In this document: positions 33,235 through 40,849 of the stretch, piece after piece
Layout: every line of letters begins with the position of its first letter
Position numbering within the stretch: the stretch's first letter is position 1
Assembly (NCBI RefSeq): GCF_003725735.1
Contig: NZ_RJTM01000018.1
Span: 1-40,849, forward strand
Length of the DNA stretch: 40,849 nucleotides
Direction of reading: 5' to 3'
Origin: Sinomicrobium pectinilyticum
GTDB taxonomy: Bacteria > Bacteroidota > Bacteroidia > Flavobacteriales > Flavobacteriaceae
Translations under genes and position numbers: made by a program
The notes under the pieces: model-generated
Told to the model about the DNA's origin: nothing
The model's database searches: none
What the model saw: only the letters and a program-made list of their open reading frames with translations

Positions 33235-33801
33235 ATGCCTATGATTGCTCTAAAGCCACAAAAAGGACATTTACTGATCGCGGAACCTTCTATCATAGGG
33301 GATGTTTCTTTTAACCGGTCTGTAGTCCTGCTCGCAGAACACAATGATGAAGGGTCTATCGGTTTTATTCTCAATAAACCGCTTACCTTTCGTTTAAACG
33401 AACTCATTCCGGAAATCTCCCGGTCTTTTAAAATATATAACGGCGGTCCTGTTGAGCAGGACAATCTTTATTTTATCCACAAGGTACCGCAACTTATTAC
33501 CAATAGCATCGAAATATCTCACGGCATCTACTGGGGAGGTGATTTCGAAGTGATTGCGAACCTGATAAACAACGGTGGGATCAAGAGTTCCGATATAAAA
33601 TTCTTCCTGGGATATTCCGGCTGGGATACGCTTCAACTGGAAAAGGAATTACAGTCCAACTCCTGGATCGTATCGGAAAACACGTACAAAAGCAATGTGA
33701 TCCGTAAATCGGCCTCCTCCTTCTGGAAGGAAAAAATGGTAGAGTTCGGCGGAGATTACCTTTTGTGGTCCAACGCCCCCGAAAACCCGAATCTCAACTG
33801 A
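33235..33801 (+). CDS. YqgE/AlgH family protein
   Basis: A 188-residue protein of the UPF0301 (YqgE/AlgH) family. The signature GHLLIAEPSIIGDVSFNRSV followed by GSIGFILNKPL is complete, with a later GYSGWDTLQLEKELQSNSW. The family folds as an alpha/beta sandwich, and AlgH influences alginate regulation in Pseudomonas, but the biochemical role is not known. It starts at 33235 (MPMIAL); the Met at 33241 is an alternative. It follows the HU gene with its own probable promoter and is convergent with the aminotransferase gene. Confidence 0.93.
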   Translation: MPMIALKPQKGHLLIAEPSIIGDVSFNRSVVLLAEHNDEGSIGFILNKPLTFRLNELIPEISRSFKIYNGGPVEQDNLYFIHKVPQLITNSIEISHGIYWGGDFEVIANLINNGGIKSSDIKFFLGYSGWDTLQLEKELQSNSWIVSENTYKSNVIRKSASSFWKEKMVEFGGDYLLWSNAPENPNLN

Positions 33802-33848
33802 TTTCCGAAAGCAAGCCACTACCCCCCGCTTTTCGCTTTTCTCTCTCT

Positions 33849-34703
33849 CTATTTACCGCCTTCGAGGCGTACATGCATATTTAATTTCCCCAGAAGGTCC
33901 CTGCTTATATCCGTACGGAACTGTTTTTTCCTGTAATTGGTCACCGGGCGTATTCCCGTAATCGTATTGGTAATAAACAATTCGTCCGCTTTTTGCAGTT
34001 CAAAAGGCGAAACGGAAGCTTCCTCTACGGTATATTCTTCCAGTTTGGACAGTATTTTCAGTAATTGTTTTCGCAATATGCCGTTAATACAGCCGTCTTC
34101 CTGCGGCGGGGTCTTTATGATATTTCCCCTGACCAGAAAAATATTTCCGTTAATCGCTTCCACAACATTTTTCTTTTCATTGATGAGCAGGCAGTTTTCA
34201 TACCCGTTTTCTTCGGCATAAACGGAGGCCAGGACATTGATAAGCCGGTTATTGGTCTTCAGGGTGGACAATAAACCGGAATTCACCCAGTGGTCCTTAA
34301 ACAGCTCTACCGTATATGGTTCCCCGCCCAGCATATAAAAAGGGCTGTCCAGCTCGCGGGTTTCGATTATATATGCCACACTTCCGGATTCCGGAAGGTA
34401 CAGTCCCCCTCCCTCGCGGTGCACTCCCAGTCTTACCCTCACGGCCTTGTCCTCCATTGTATTGGCTTCCAGGGTTTTCTTTATCTCACTTTCCAGATAT
34501 TCCATGGTGAAATCCATCGGGATATCCATCCGGAGTATCCGCATGGAAGCCATAAGTCTCAGATAGTGTTCTTCCCAGAAGAATATCTTTGAATTTACGA
34601 CCCGTATGGTCTCAAACAGTGCGTCCCCGTAACGCAATCCCCGGTTTTCCTGGTTTAAGAAGAATGATGTGGAAGGCAGTAAATCGCCGTTGAAATTAAT
34701 CAT
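33849..34703 (-). CDS. Aminotransferase class IV (branched-chain aminotransferase / aminodeoxychorismate lyase type)
   Basis: A 284-residue PLP enzyme of fold-type IV. N-terminal INFNGDLLPSTSFFLNQENR with GLRYGDALFETIRV is typical. The catalytic Lys is in LLSTLKTNNRLINVLA (about residue 160), and EAINGNIFLVRGNIIKTPPQ with the GCINGILRK turn binds the phosphate. Family members act as D- or L-amino-acid transaminases or 4-amino-4-deoxychorismate lyase (PabC). The exact substrate cannot be read from sequence; the absence of nearby folate genes leaves both open. It is co-oriented with the START-like gene 57 bases upstream. Confidence 0.9.
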   Translation of the reverse strand: MINFNGDLLPSTSFFLNQENRGLRYGDALFETIRVVNSKIFFWEEHYLRLMASMRILRMDIPMDFTMEYLESEIKKTLEANTMEDKAVRVRLGVHREGGGLYLPESGSVAYIIETRELDSPFYMLGGEPYTVELFKDHWVNSGLLSTLKTNNRLINVLASVYAEENGYENCLLINEKKNVVEAINGNIFLVRGNIIKTPPQEDGCINGILRKQLLKILSKLEEYTVEEASVSPFELQKADELFITNTITGIRPVTNYRKKQFRTDISRDLLGKLNMHVRLEGGK

Positions 34704-34760
34704 AAAAAAAGCCCTGAAAATTTATTCAGGGCAAATATACTGGTAAAAACATAAATAACC

Positions 34761-35144
34761 TTACGCAGAACCCAGAACGTGCTTCAGATCGGAGATTTGG
34801 TTTTCCCACAGCATTTTTGCTTCGTCGAGTTCATCTTCTTCGGTAAAATCGGTAATCATAAGCGATACGTCCTTTGTAATTTCATCCACTACGATCTTAA
34901 ATTCGAAAAAAGCATCATCTTCGGCAGAAAGCCATTTGAATTTAACGGATTCGCCGCTTTTTTTCCTCACCATCCTGGCCTTTTCTTCGCTGTCATCCCA
35001 TATAAAGGTATACACTTCTCCCCTGGAATTCACATTATCGGCAAACCATTCGGACAATCCGGAGGGCGTGGAGATGTATTGGTATAATAGCTGGGGCGAA
35101 GAATGTATTTGAAATTCAAGTTCGTATTTTATTTTATCCTGCAT
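34761..35144 (-). CDS. START-like (SRPBCC) domain protein
   Basis: A 127-residue protein starting at the ATG at 35144 (MQDKIKYELEFQIHSSPQLL); an in-frame start at 35171 would add nine residues. It has the AHSA1/START-like cavity fold: YQYISTPSGLSEWFADNVN, then YTFIWDDSEEKARMVRKKSG and a C-terminal long helix (AKMLWENQISDLKHVLGSA). Such proteins bind hydrophobic ligands or assist chaperones. No catalytic residues are predicted. It probably shares a transcript with the aminotransferase gene. Confidence 0.88.
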   Translation of the reverse strand: MQDKIKYELEFQIHSSPQLLYQYISTPSGLSEWFADNVNSRGEVYTFIWDDSEEKARMVRKKSGESVKFKWLSAEDDAFFEFKIVVDEITKDVSLMITDFTEEDELDEAKMLWENQISDLKHVLGSA

Positions 35145-35233
35145 ATCTGTTCCGTTTTTAAAGAATGACAATATAATTATTTCTTACAAAAAACCTAACC
35201 GAAAATCATAAAATATTTTTTTTTCATTATGTG

Positions 35234-35264
35234 TTTGCCGTACCCGATTTTGTTTCTATATTTG
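35234..35264 (+). promoter_or_regulatory. tRNA-Met promoter
   Basis: A textbook Bacteroidetes promoter: TTTG at 35234-35237, a 19-base spacer, TATATTTG at 35257-35264. It stands 55 bases before the tRNA. Confidence 0.8.
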
Positions 35265-35319
35265 CAGCCGCAAAGACAGTTTTACTGCTGCTTCAGCGAA
35301 AAAACGATCTTTAAAAAAC

Positions 35320-35396
35320 GGCGAGGTAGCTCAGTTGGTTAGAGCGCAGGATTCATAACCCTGAGGTCACGGGTTCAAATCCCGTCTTCGCTACCA
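35320..35396 (+). tRNA. tRNA-Met (CAT anticodon)
   Basis: Cloverleaf seen: 7-bp acceptor stem from 35320 with two G-T pairs, D arm GCTCAGTTGGTTAGAGC, anticodon loop TTCATAA (CAT) in a stem with one A-C mismatch at its base near the loop, T arm ACGGGTTCAAATCCCGT, discriminator A and an encoded CCA (35394-35396). The 1-72 pair is G-T, not the unpaired C-A of initiator tRNAs, so elongator Met is favoured over fMet. tRNA-Ile(CAT) cannot be excluded. Confidence 0.93.
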
Positions 35397-35398
35397 GA

Positions 35399-35427
35399 AG
35401 AGGCGCCGATTTGGTGCCTCTTTTTTG
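35399..35427 (+). terminator. Terminator of the tRNA transcript
   Basis: AGAGGCGCC (35399-35407) pairs with GGTGCCTCT (35413-35421) with one G-T pair, followed by a T-run. It starts three bases after the tRNA CCA. Confidence 0.9.
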
Positions 35428-35550
35428 TTTTAACACTGTTTCATCTCCTTATAACAACTTTATTTTCAGCATGATATACAATTACATGACGCCTTTTTCA
35501 GATTGATATTACTTTATTTCTTCTCCATTATTCACGTTAATTAATATATC

Positions 35551-38094
35551 TCACTTAGCGGGTGAATCTACCAGCTCCTTAAAAGCCGAGCCAAAGAATA
35601 AATAACCGGTGTTTCCGGCAATGGTCCCTTCGTTTTCTCCCCATAAAAAAGGCCAATCGTCGTAGTTTTCAAAGTGATCGGGCTTTCTGAATAAAACGCC
35701 CGGTGCAACATTCCCCGGGATAAACGAGAAATCGGCCCGGTTGTTTCCGTAAAAAACCGCTTTGGGGCGGGCAGCACCTGCCGTTGCCACTAAGGAATAA
35801 TTGTGATAAGGATGGCAGCCATAGAGCCAATTGGCAGCTTTAAAAGCGTGATCGGCATCAATAATTTCGGGGAAATGTTTGCTGGCCCGGATAACGGTAG
35901 TCCCAAAATTTACTACCATTCCGCTGCCCGCCCAGTTGCCGAGCCCAATAGGCACACCGTAGGGATTGTCCTCTTCCAGTTCGGCAATATAGTCTTTGTA
36001 TTTGACTACATACGGGCGAAGCTTTTCCTTAAAAGCAGCATCCATATGAGGGATCCCCTGCAATGCCGTAAAAATCACAAAGCTGAGATTGCGATCCAGT
36101 GCGGGCCATAAAAGTTCCTGATACTTATCGGCATACTGTTGTTCCCCGGTAGAAATATACAGCTGAAGATTGGTAGAAACATCTGCTCCTCCACTTCTCC
36201 TGTCGGAGGGAGGCTCGGGCTGGTCAGCAAGTAATTCCGTCGCTTCTTTCAAAAGTCTTTTGGACTGGAACAAGGCCCTTTCTGAAAGATTGTCATTATA
36301 CCCCTTCAACGCCCGGCTTACCGAAGCAAACATGGTTGCTGCCCACAGGTCGCGCGAGGGATCGCGGCTGGTAAATGCCCACATATCGTCCTTAATCCCG
36401 CTTGACCGACCGTCGGCAGCTACTTCATAAGGACCGAGTTCCGGATTATAAGGAAGACCATCGGTGATAGATGCCGCATCGCCGAGGTGGTGGTAATTAT
36501 AGAGAACCGAATTGGAGAGGGTCTGTGCCATATGACCGATAATCTCTGCCTGGGCTACCAGTTGCTCGGCTCCGTGTTCGATAAACTGTAATATATCCGG
36601 CACTCCATCCTGGCGGTGAAGTTCTACATAACGTTGCTCCTGGTCGACAAAAGTCTGATCCCTCTGAGGCTTAAAACTCTCCCATATCCGCACAAAATTC
36701 TGTACTACACTTATATTGGATCCTGTCTCGATATCAAAATCCCCGGCATCGAAAAAACCGCCTATGTTTAACCCGGGGATCAACTCCAGCGCTTTGTACT
36801 TGGTATCGGTTGTCGGCCCCTGCCCGTGAAGGTCAAAGTGATCTGTGTCAGGCGGGGCCTGACGGTACCCTTCCTTAAAAGGCTCTCCGTGCCATACCCT
36901 GTAAGCCTCTCTCACAAACATATGATTCATATGTATGGGGATCCAATGATCGCTTGTAGCATCGGTAATCTCGTCGTAAACGTTATGGTCTATGATAAAG
37001 TTATTGGTTTTGATATCTCCATACTGAATATAGTATATGCCCGGAGCAGTGACCGAAGAAAAATCGAACTTCACATAGTGGTACTTGTAATAATCACCCC
37101 AGGATTCCACATCGCCACTAAATACCCGGGTAGCTTTTCCATTCTCATCTATTTTAAATATTGATGCTTTGGTCTGTGGCCGGTCATTTTTATCCAGCTC
37201 AATCACAGAAACTTTGGGTTGCGAAGGAACGTAACCCACCTGGGAAAAACCTATATTCGGTTCTCTGATCCAGTCCTTAATAGCATTGGGTTCAATGGTC
37301 CAGGTCAAAACCTTTCCCGTTTTGCCCGCAGGAAGCACACTGCGCACTACATACCAGCCGTTCTGTGCCAGCACACGCCCGTCAAACAGCATTAAATCCG
37401 TATCCTTTGAGGTTATTTTTACCGTACGCTCAGGGTCATCCGGTGCAAGAAGAAGCTTATGGCCGGTTTCGAGAGGAAGCGGTTCGATAAACCTTCCCGT
37501 CCCCCTGTCATCAGAAGTTACATAGCCTTTGAATTGCTTTAGTTTTTCACTGTTGGGCTTTGTTGTATTATTTCCTGTCACATAACGGGAAAAACGATGG
37601 AGACGCCCGTCCATCAGATATGTTTTTCCCCAATACTTGGAGGGGAGGAATTCCAGGTTAAATCCGGCTTTTCCTTCAAGTTTCCCGGGAACGGGTTTGT
37701 CCAGGTAGACGGAAATCTCAACACCTTTTCCCCTGGCGCTGACCACAACACGGGAATCAAAGTCGTAATCCTCATACCTTAAAACAGCTTCGATACTTTG
37801 CGATCCGCGATCTACTTTCCGGTTTAAAACCTCGGGAACCAGATCCCACTGCTCCGGGGTGTTGGAAAGTCTTACAGCACCTCCCTGGGAGGTTCTCACC
37901 CCGTGTTGAATCAGTTCTATCCCGGCGTTTTTCTCATCGTTAAACCCTCCGGTAAAAAGGTTGCTGTACGCCAGCACATTAAGCCCTTGCTTTTCAAAAT
38001 ATTCAAGGTCATTAATTTTCAGTTCCTGTCCTTTGGCATTGTGAAATACTGTCAATAGCAATGCCGTCAATGATACAAATAGCAATTTTTTCAT
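35551..38094 (-). CDS. Glycoside hydrolase family 9 protein (endoglucanase-like)
   Basis: An 847-residue secreted enzyme. Signal peptide about 1-22 (LLLTVFHNAKG). Residues 25-280 form an N-terminal region not seen in classic cellulases. About 283-370 is a CelD_N immunoglobulin-like domain (FSQVGYVPSQPKVSVIELDK). The rest is the GH9 (alpha/alpha)6 catalytic module: GGFFDAGDFDIETGSN carries the catalytic-base aspartates (D449, D452), and WGENEGTIAGNTGYLFFGS near 818-834 contains the catalytic Glu. GH9 enzymes cleave beta-1,4-glucan or xyloglucan by inversion. The GH95 gene lies 52 bases upstream in the same direction, suggesting fucosylated hemicellulose as substrate. No SusC/D pair is in the window. 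Confidence 0.9.
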   Translation of the reverse strand: MKKLLFVSLTALLLTVFHNAKGQELKINDLEYFEKQGLNVLAYSNLFTGGFNDEKNAGIELIQHGVRTSQGGAVRLSNTPEQWDLVPEVLNRKVDRGSQSIEAVLRYEDYDFDSRVVVSARGKGVEISVYLDKPVPGKLEGKAGFNLEFLPSKYWGKTYLMDGRLHRFSRYVTGNNTTKPNSEKLKQFKGYVTSDDRGTGRFIEPLPLETGHKLLLAPDDPERTVKITSKDTDLMLFDGRVLAQNGWYVVRSVLPAGKTGKVLTWTIEPNAIKDWIREPNIGFSQVGYVPSQPKVSVIELDKNDRPQTKASIFKIDENGKATRVFSGDVESWGDYYKYHYVKFDFSSVTAPGIYYIQYGDIKTNNFIIDHNVYDEITDATSDHWIPIHMNHMFVREAYRVWHGEPFKEGYRQAPPDTDHFDLHGQGPTTDTKYKALELIPGLNIGGFFDAGDFDIETGSNISVVQNFVRIWESFKPQRDQTFVDQEQRYVELHRQDGVPDILQFIEHGAEQLVAQAEIIGHMAQTLSNSVLYNYHHLGDAASITDGLPYNPELGPYEVAADGRSSGIKDDMWAFTSRDPSRDLWAATMFASVSRALKGYNDNLSERALFQSKRLLKEATELLADQPEPPSDRRSGGADVSTNLQLYISTGEQQYADKYQELLWPALDRNLSFVIFTALQGIPHMDAAFKEKLRPYVVKYKDYIAELEEDNPYGVPIGLGNWAGSGMVVNFGTTVIRASKHFPEIIDADHAFKAANWLYGCHPYHNYSLVATAGAARPKAVFYGNNRADFSFIPGNVAPGVLFRKPDHFENYDDWPFLWGENEGTIAGNTGYLFFGSAFKELVDSPAK

Positions 38095-38146
38095 ATCGGT
38101 ATAATTTGATTGGTAATACTTCTTCTGTGTTACCTGTCCAGTCCGG

Positions 38147-40570
38147 TTAGCTGCGTTTTAACACTAACCGGGCATCCAGGAAATACGAATGTCCTTTTTC
38201 GGTTTTGAATTGTATACGCTTACCCTTATAACGCAAACTGCATTCGTTTCCGAACCGGGACATAACCTCTATTTCTGCCAATGTACCGTTTTTCCAGGTT
38301 ACGGACAGCTCAAACCCGCCCCTGGCACAAATGCCTTTTATTGATCCCGACGGCCATGCGTCCGGCAGGGCTGGCAAAAGGCGGATCTCCTCTTCATCCG
38401 ACTGCATGAGCATCTCGATAACTCCTGCCGCGCCCCCGAAATTTCCGTCAATCTGAAACGGCGGATGAGCGTCCAGCAGGTTCGGGTAGGTGCCCCCTCC
38501 TCCACCGTAATTCGTTTTTCGCGCACCGTCGGGTGCTACATAGGTCAGCAGTTCCCGGAACAGTTTATAGGCGCGGTTGCCGTCCCAAAGCCTGGCCCAC
38601 AGGTTAATGCGCCAGCCTTTTGACCATCCTGTGGTCTCATCGCCCCTGATCTCAAGGGTTTTACGGCAGGCATCCGCTAGTTCAGGCGTTTTTTCCGGGT
38701 TTATCTGCTGTCCGGGGTATAGGCCGAATAAATGGGATTGATGACGGTGTTGCGGCTCCGCGTCTTCCCAGTCGTGATACCATTCCTGCAGGTTTCCCTT
38801 TTTTCCTGTTTTATAGGGATATATCCGGTTTATTGCAGTTTTCAGGCTATCCCTGAATTCCATATCCGAACCGAGCTCTTCCGATGCCTTTATGACCTGG
38901 ACAAAACACTCCCTGATCATGGCCAGGTCGGAAGTGGCCCCGTAGAGTGTTGCTCCCTTAAAACCATCGGGTGTGATATATACATTCTCCGGTGATGTGG
39001 ACGGTGAAGTGACCAGGTAGCCCTGTTCATCCTCCACTAGCCACTTCAGGCAAAATTCTGCCGCACCCTTCATCAGCGGGTAGGCATACTCCTTTAAAAA
39101 AATCCGGTCCCCCGTGTATAGATAATGGTCCCAGAGATGGGTCACGGCCCAGGTCCCTCCCATATTCCAACACGCCCATACCGGTTCTCCTTTTCCGAAA
39201 TCACCTACGGGGTTACTCATGGCCCAGATATCCGAATTATGGCACGCAGCCCATCCCTTGTCCACCTCGTAAAATGTCTTTGCCGTGACTTTCCCGGTCC
39301 GGGCCAGGTTGCCGATAAACGACAGGAAGGGATCGTGCATTTCGGTGAGGTTGGCAGATTCCGCCAGCCAATAATTCTCCTCCGCATTAATGTTCATCGT
39401 GTAGTTACTGCTCCAGGGCGGCCGTATATGGGGGTTCCATATCCCCTGTAAATTGGCAGGTACTCCCCGGGTCCTGGAACTCGATATCAGCAGATAGCGG
39501 CCATATTGAAAATAAAGTGTTTCAAGGGCTTTGTCTTCCGCCCCGGAAGTATATCGTTTTAATCGTTCATCGGTAGGTAAGCCGGGAGTTTCACCTCCTT
39601 CCAGGTTAAGTGTTACCCGCTTAAAAAAGGACTGGTAATCTCTCAGATGTTCCTGCTTTAGAGCCCGATAGCTTTTTGCAGATGCAGCTGCCAGTTGTTT
39701 TTGTGCAATGGCTTTATGATCAACTCCCTCTTTTGCCGGGTCTTTATCGAAACCGTTAAAGCTGGTGGCCATGGAGACAAACACTATCGCCTCATCGGCA
39801 TTTTTTACCTGTATGGTACTGTCCGTTACTTTTACGGTACCGCCCTTATTCATCACCTTAAAATATGCTGAAAAACGGGTTCCCCGCTCTTTATCGAAAC
39901 GAACGGGGTTTTCATCGGGCCAGTAATTCGGAGTTATATGATAAGGAGCATAACCGTTTACCTTCAATACTCCCGTACTGCCCGTACTTTCGTATTTGAG
40001 CAGGCTCTGGAATTTCACGTCAAAACTCAAAGCCCCTTTTTCACTGCCTGACAGCCTGACGACCATCACCTTGTCCGGGTGGGAAACAAAGTATTCACGG
40101 GTGTAGCGGATTCCGTTCAGGTCATACCTTACCCGGGAAACTGCTTGATTTATATCCAGTTCCCTCCGGTAATTATCAGCATCTCCCTGATGTCCGAAAT
40201 CAATGTACATGGTCCCCAGCGGGGCATAGGACTGGGAAAATTTTCCCTGGATTTTTTTGTTCAATTGCTCTGCCCGCCGGTAATCTTCGGCTTTCAGCGC
40301 TTCGCGGATCTCCGGGATGTGTTTATGCGCATCCGGGTTCATATCAGGGTCCACCGGTTCGCCGGACCACAGGGTGGCATCGTTCAGGTATATCTTTTCT
40401 GACGGAATACCTCCGAAAACGGATGCCCCGTGCTTCCCGTTTCCCAGAACGAGTGTTTCTTCGAAATAGGTTGCCGGCCGGTCGTACCATAAGACCATAT
40501 CCTGTTGTGAAAAAGCCATCCCCGGACCGAGCAGTACAACGGGAAGCAGAAGTTTTAGAACGCGAATCAT
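38147..40570 (-). CDS. Glycoside hydrolase family 95 alpha-L-fucosidase/galactosidase
   Basis: An 807-residue secreted enzyme with signal peptide MIRVLKLLLPVVLLGPGMAF, SQ. Family GH95 hydrolases (1,2-alpha-L-fucosidase or alpha-L-galactosidase, inverting) have this full length. The N-terminal beta-region LWYDRPATYFEETLVLGNGK, HGASVFGG and IYLNDATLWSGEPVDPD, the catalytic-region MNINAEENYWLAESANLTE with the conserved Asn pair, HQSHLFGLYPGQQINPEKT and FQIDGNFGGAAGVIEMLMQS are all present. It would act in the periplasm or outside the cell. It is the upstream gene of a likely two-gene operon with GH9. L-fucose or L-galactose release from fucosylated xyloglucan or similar is plausible but unproven. 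Confidence 0.93.
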   Translation of the reverse strand: MIRVLKLLLPVVLLGPGMAFSQQDMVLWYDRPATYFEETLVLGNGKHGASVFGGIPSEKIYLNDATLWSGEPVDPDMNPDAHKHIPEIREALKAEDYRRAEQLNKKIQGKFSQSYAPLGTMYIDFGHQGDADNYRRELDINQAVSRVRYDLNGIRYTREYFVSHPDKVMVVRLSGSEKGALSFDVKFQSLLKYESTGSTGVLKVNGYAPYHITPNYWPDENPVRFDKERGTRFSAYFKVMNKGGTVKVTDSTIQVKNADEAIVFVSMATSFNGFDKDPAKEGVDHKAIAQKQLAAASAKSYRALKQEHLRDYQSFFKRVTLNLEGGETPGLPTDERLKRYTSGAEDKALETLYFQYGRYLLISSSRTRGVPANLQGIWNPHIRPPWSSNYTMNINAEENYWLAESANLTEMHDPFLSFIGNLARTGKVTAKTFYEVDKGWAACHNSDIWAMSNPVGDFGKGEPVWACWNMGGTWAVTHLWDHYLYTGDRIFLKEYAYPLMKGAAEFCLKWLVEDEQGYLVTSPSTSPENVYITPDGFKGATLYGATSDLAMIRECFVQVIKASEELGSDMEFRDSLKTAINRIYPYKTGKKGNLQEWYHDWEDAEPQHRHQSHLFGLYPGQQINPEKTPELADACRKTLEIRGDETTGWSKGWRINLWARLWDGNRAYKLFRELLTYVAPDGARKTNYGGGGGTYPNLLDAHPPFQIDGNFGGAAGVIEMLMQSDEEEIRLLPALPDAWPSGSIKGICARGGFELSVTWKNGTLAEIEVMSRFGNECSLRYKGKRIQFKTEKGHSYFLDARLVLKRS

Positions 40571-40849
40571 TTTTACGTATTATATATTTATCGAGTTATA
40601 CATATAAATTCTATATTATTTTCGGATCATAATCAACATATTAAAAGATGAACAGGTGTTTCAAAAAAGTCCTGGCTCTGTGCATCTTCGGGTGTTCTTC
40701 GCGGCTCTTTGTGTAATAGCCAGCATTCATTGCGTTATTACACAGAGACTCACAAAGGTTACTCTGAGGTTCACAAAGAGTTATATAGAAAATCAACTAC
40801 CTCGGGGCAATCCCGATAATTATCGGGACACGAGGTATTCAAACGAGCC
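40571..40849. other. Window-end noncoding region with hairpins
   Basis: No gene is seen. It contains a hairpin GTGTAATA (40711-40718) / TATTACAC (40736-40743), imperfect repeats of the ACTCACAAAG type (40748-40780), and TCCCGAT-aatt-ATCGGGA at 40811-40828 flanked by CCTCG/CGAGG. The last belongs to the dispersed palindrome family seen at 2333 and 21633. The promoter of the GH95 gene must lie here, but no clear consensus is visible. Confidence 0.5.

Overview
The window looks like a chromosomal segment of a Bacteroidetes bacterium, most likely a marine or soil Flavobacteriaceae with a mid-40s G+C backbone. The signs are a murA-DUF4290 pair, the DUF493/NadR-like ATPase/recQ/fmt neighbourhood, a TonB-dependent receptor with a carboxypeptidase-regulatory domain, many short-lipobox lipoproteins, A-rich leaders in place of Shine-Dalgarno sites, and promoters of the Bacteroidetes type (TTTG, about 19-20 bases, TAnnTTTG). 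No species is claimed.

Layout. 1-8.3 kb: a frameshifted dihydrofolate-reductase-like gene, a VOC protein, an unknown protein, a PD40 beta-propeller lipoprotein, a TonB-dependent receptor, a short double-glycine-leader peptide gene with its own terminator, and a divergent pair made of a lipoprotein and a membrane-anchored HTH protein. 8.3-11.1 kb: a noncoding stretch with a long hairpin, a fibronectin-like protein, a degenerate array that keeps an exact 21-bp phase for about 460 bp, and a MoaF-like lipoprotein. 11.1-14.6 kb: an HxlR regulator divergent from an operon of three exported proteins (metallo-beta-lactamase fold hydrolase, M28 peptidase, RidA-like protein), with a perfect inverted-repeat operator between them.

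14.6-25.6 kb: an AT-rich accessory island bounded by two direct repeats of about 161 bp. It holds a possible structured RNA, an HU-like protein, a three-gene XRE / double-DUF262 / ATPase operon, a SymE-like toxin, a lipoprotein, a RadC-like protein, a DUF6161 membrane protein and a small ORF. The XRE / double-DUF262 / ATPase operon is the best candidate for an undescribed system. It encodes two ParB/GmrS-like domains fused to a TaqI-like target-recognition domain, plus a separate SMC/RecF-type ATPase, with no methyltransferase nearby. That suggests a restriction-like anti-phage module.

25.6-40.8 kb: backbone genes. These are murA (with Asp in place of the catalytic Cys), DUF4290, DUF493, a NadR-like ATPase, recQ (apparently with a non-canonical start codon), fmt, HU, YqgE/AlgH, an aminotransferase class IV protein, a START-like protein and tRNA-Met(CAT) with a textbook promoter and terminator. 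After these come a GH9 and a GH95 glycoside hydrolase, which may belong to a hemicellulose-degrading locus that continues beyond the window. Dispersed CCCGAT-N4-ATCGGG palindromes lie in three intergenic regions.
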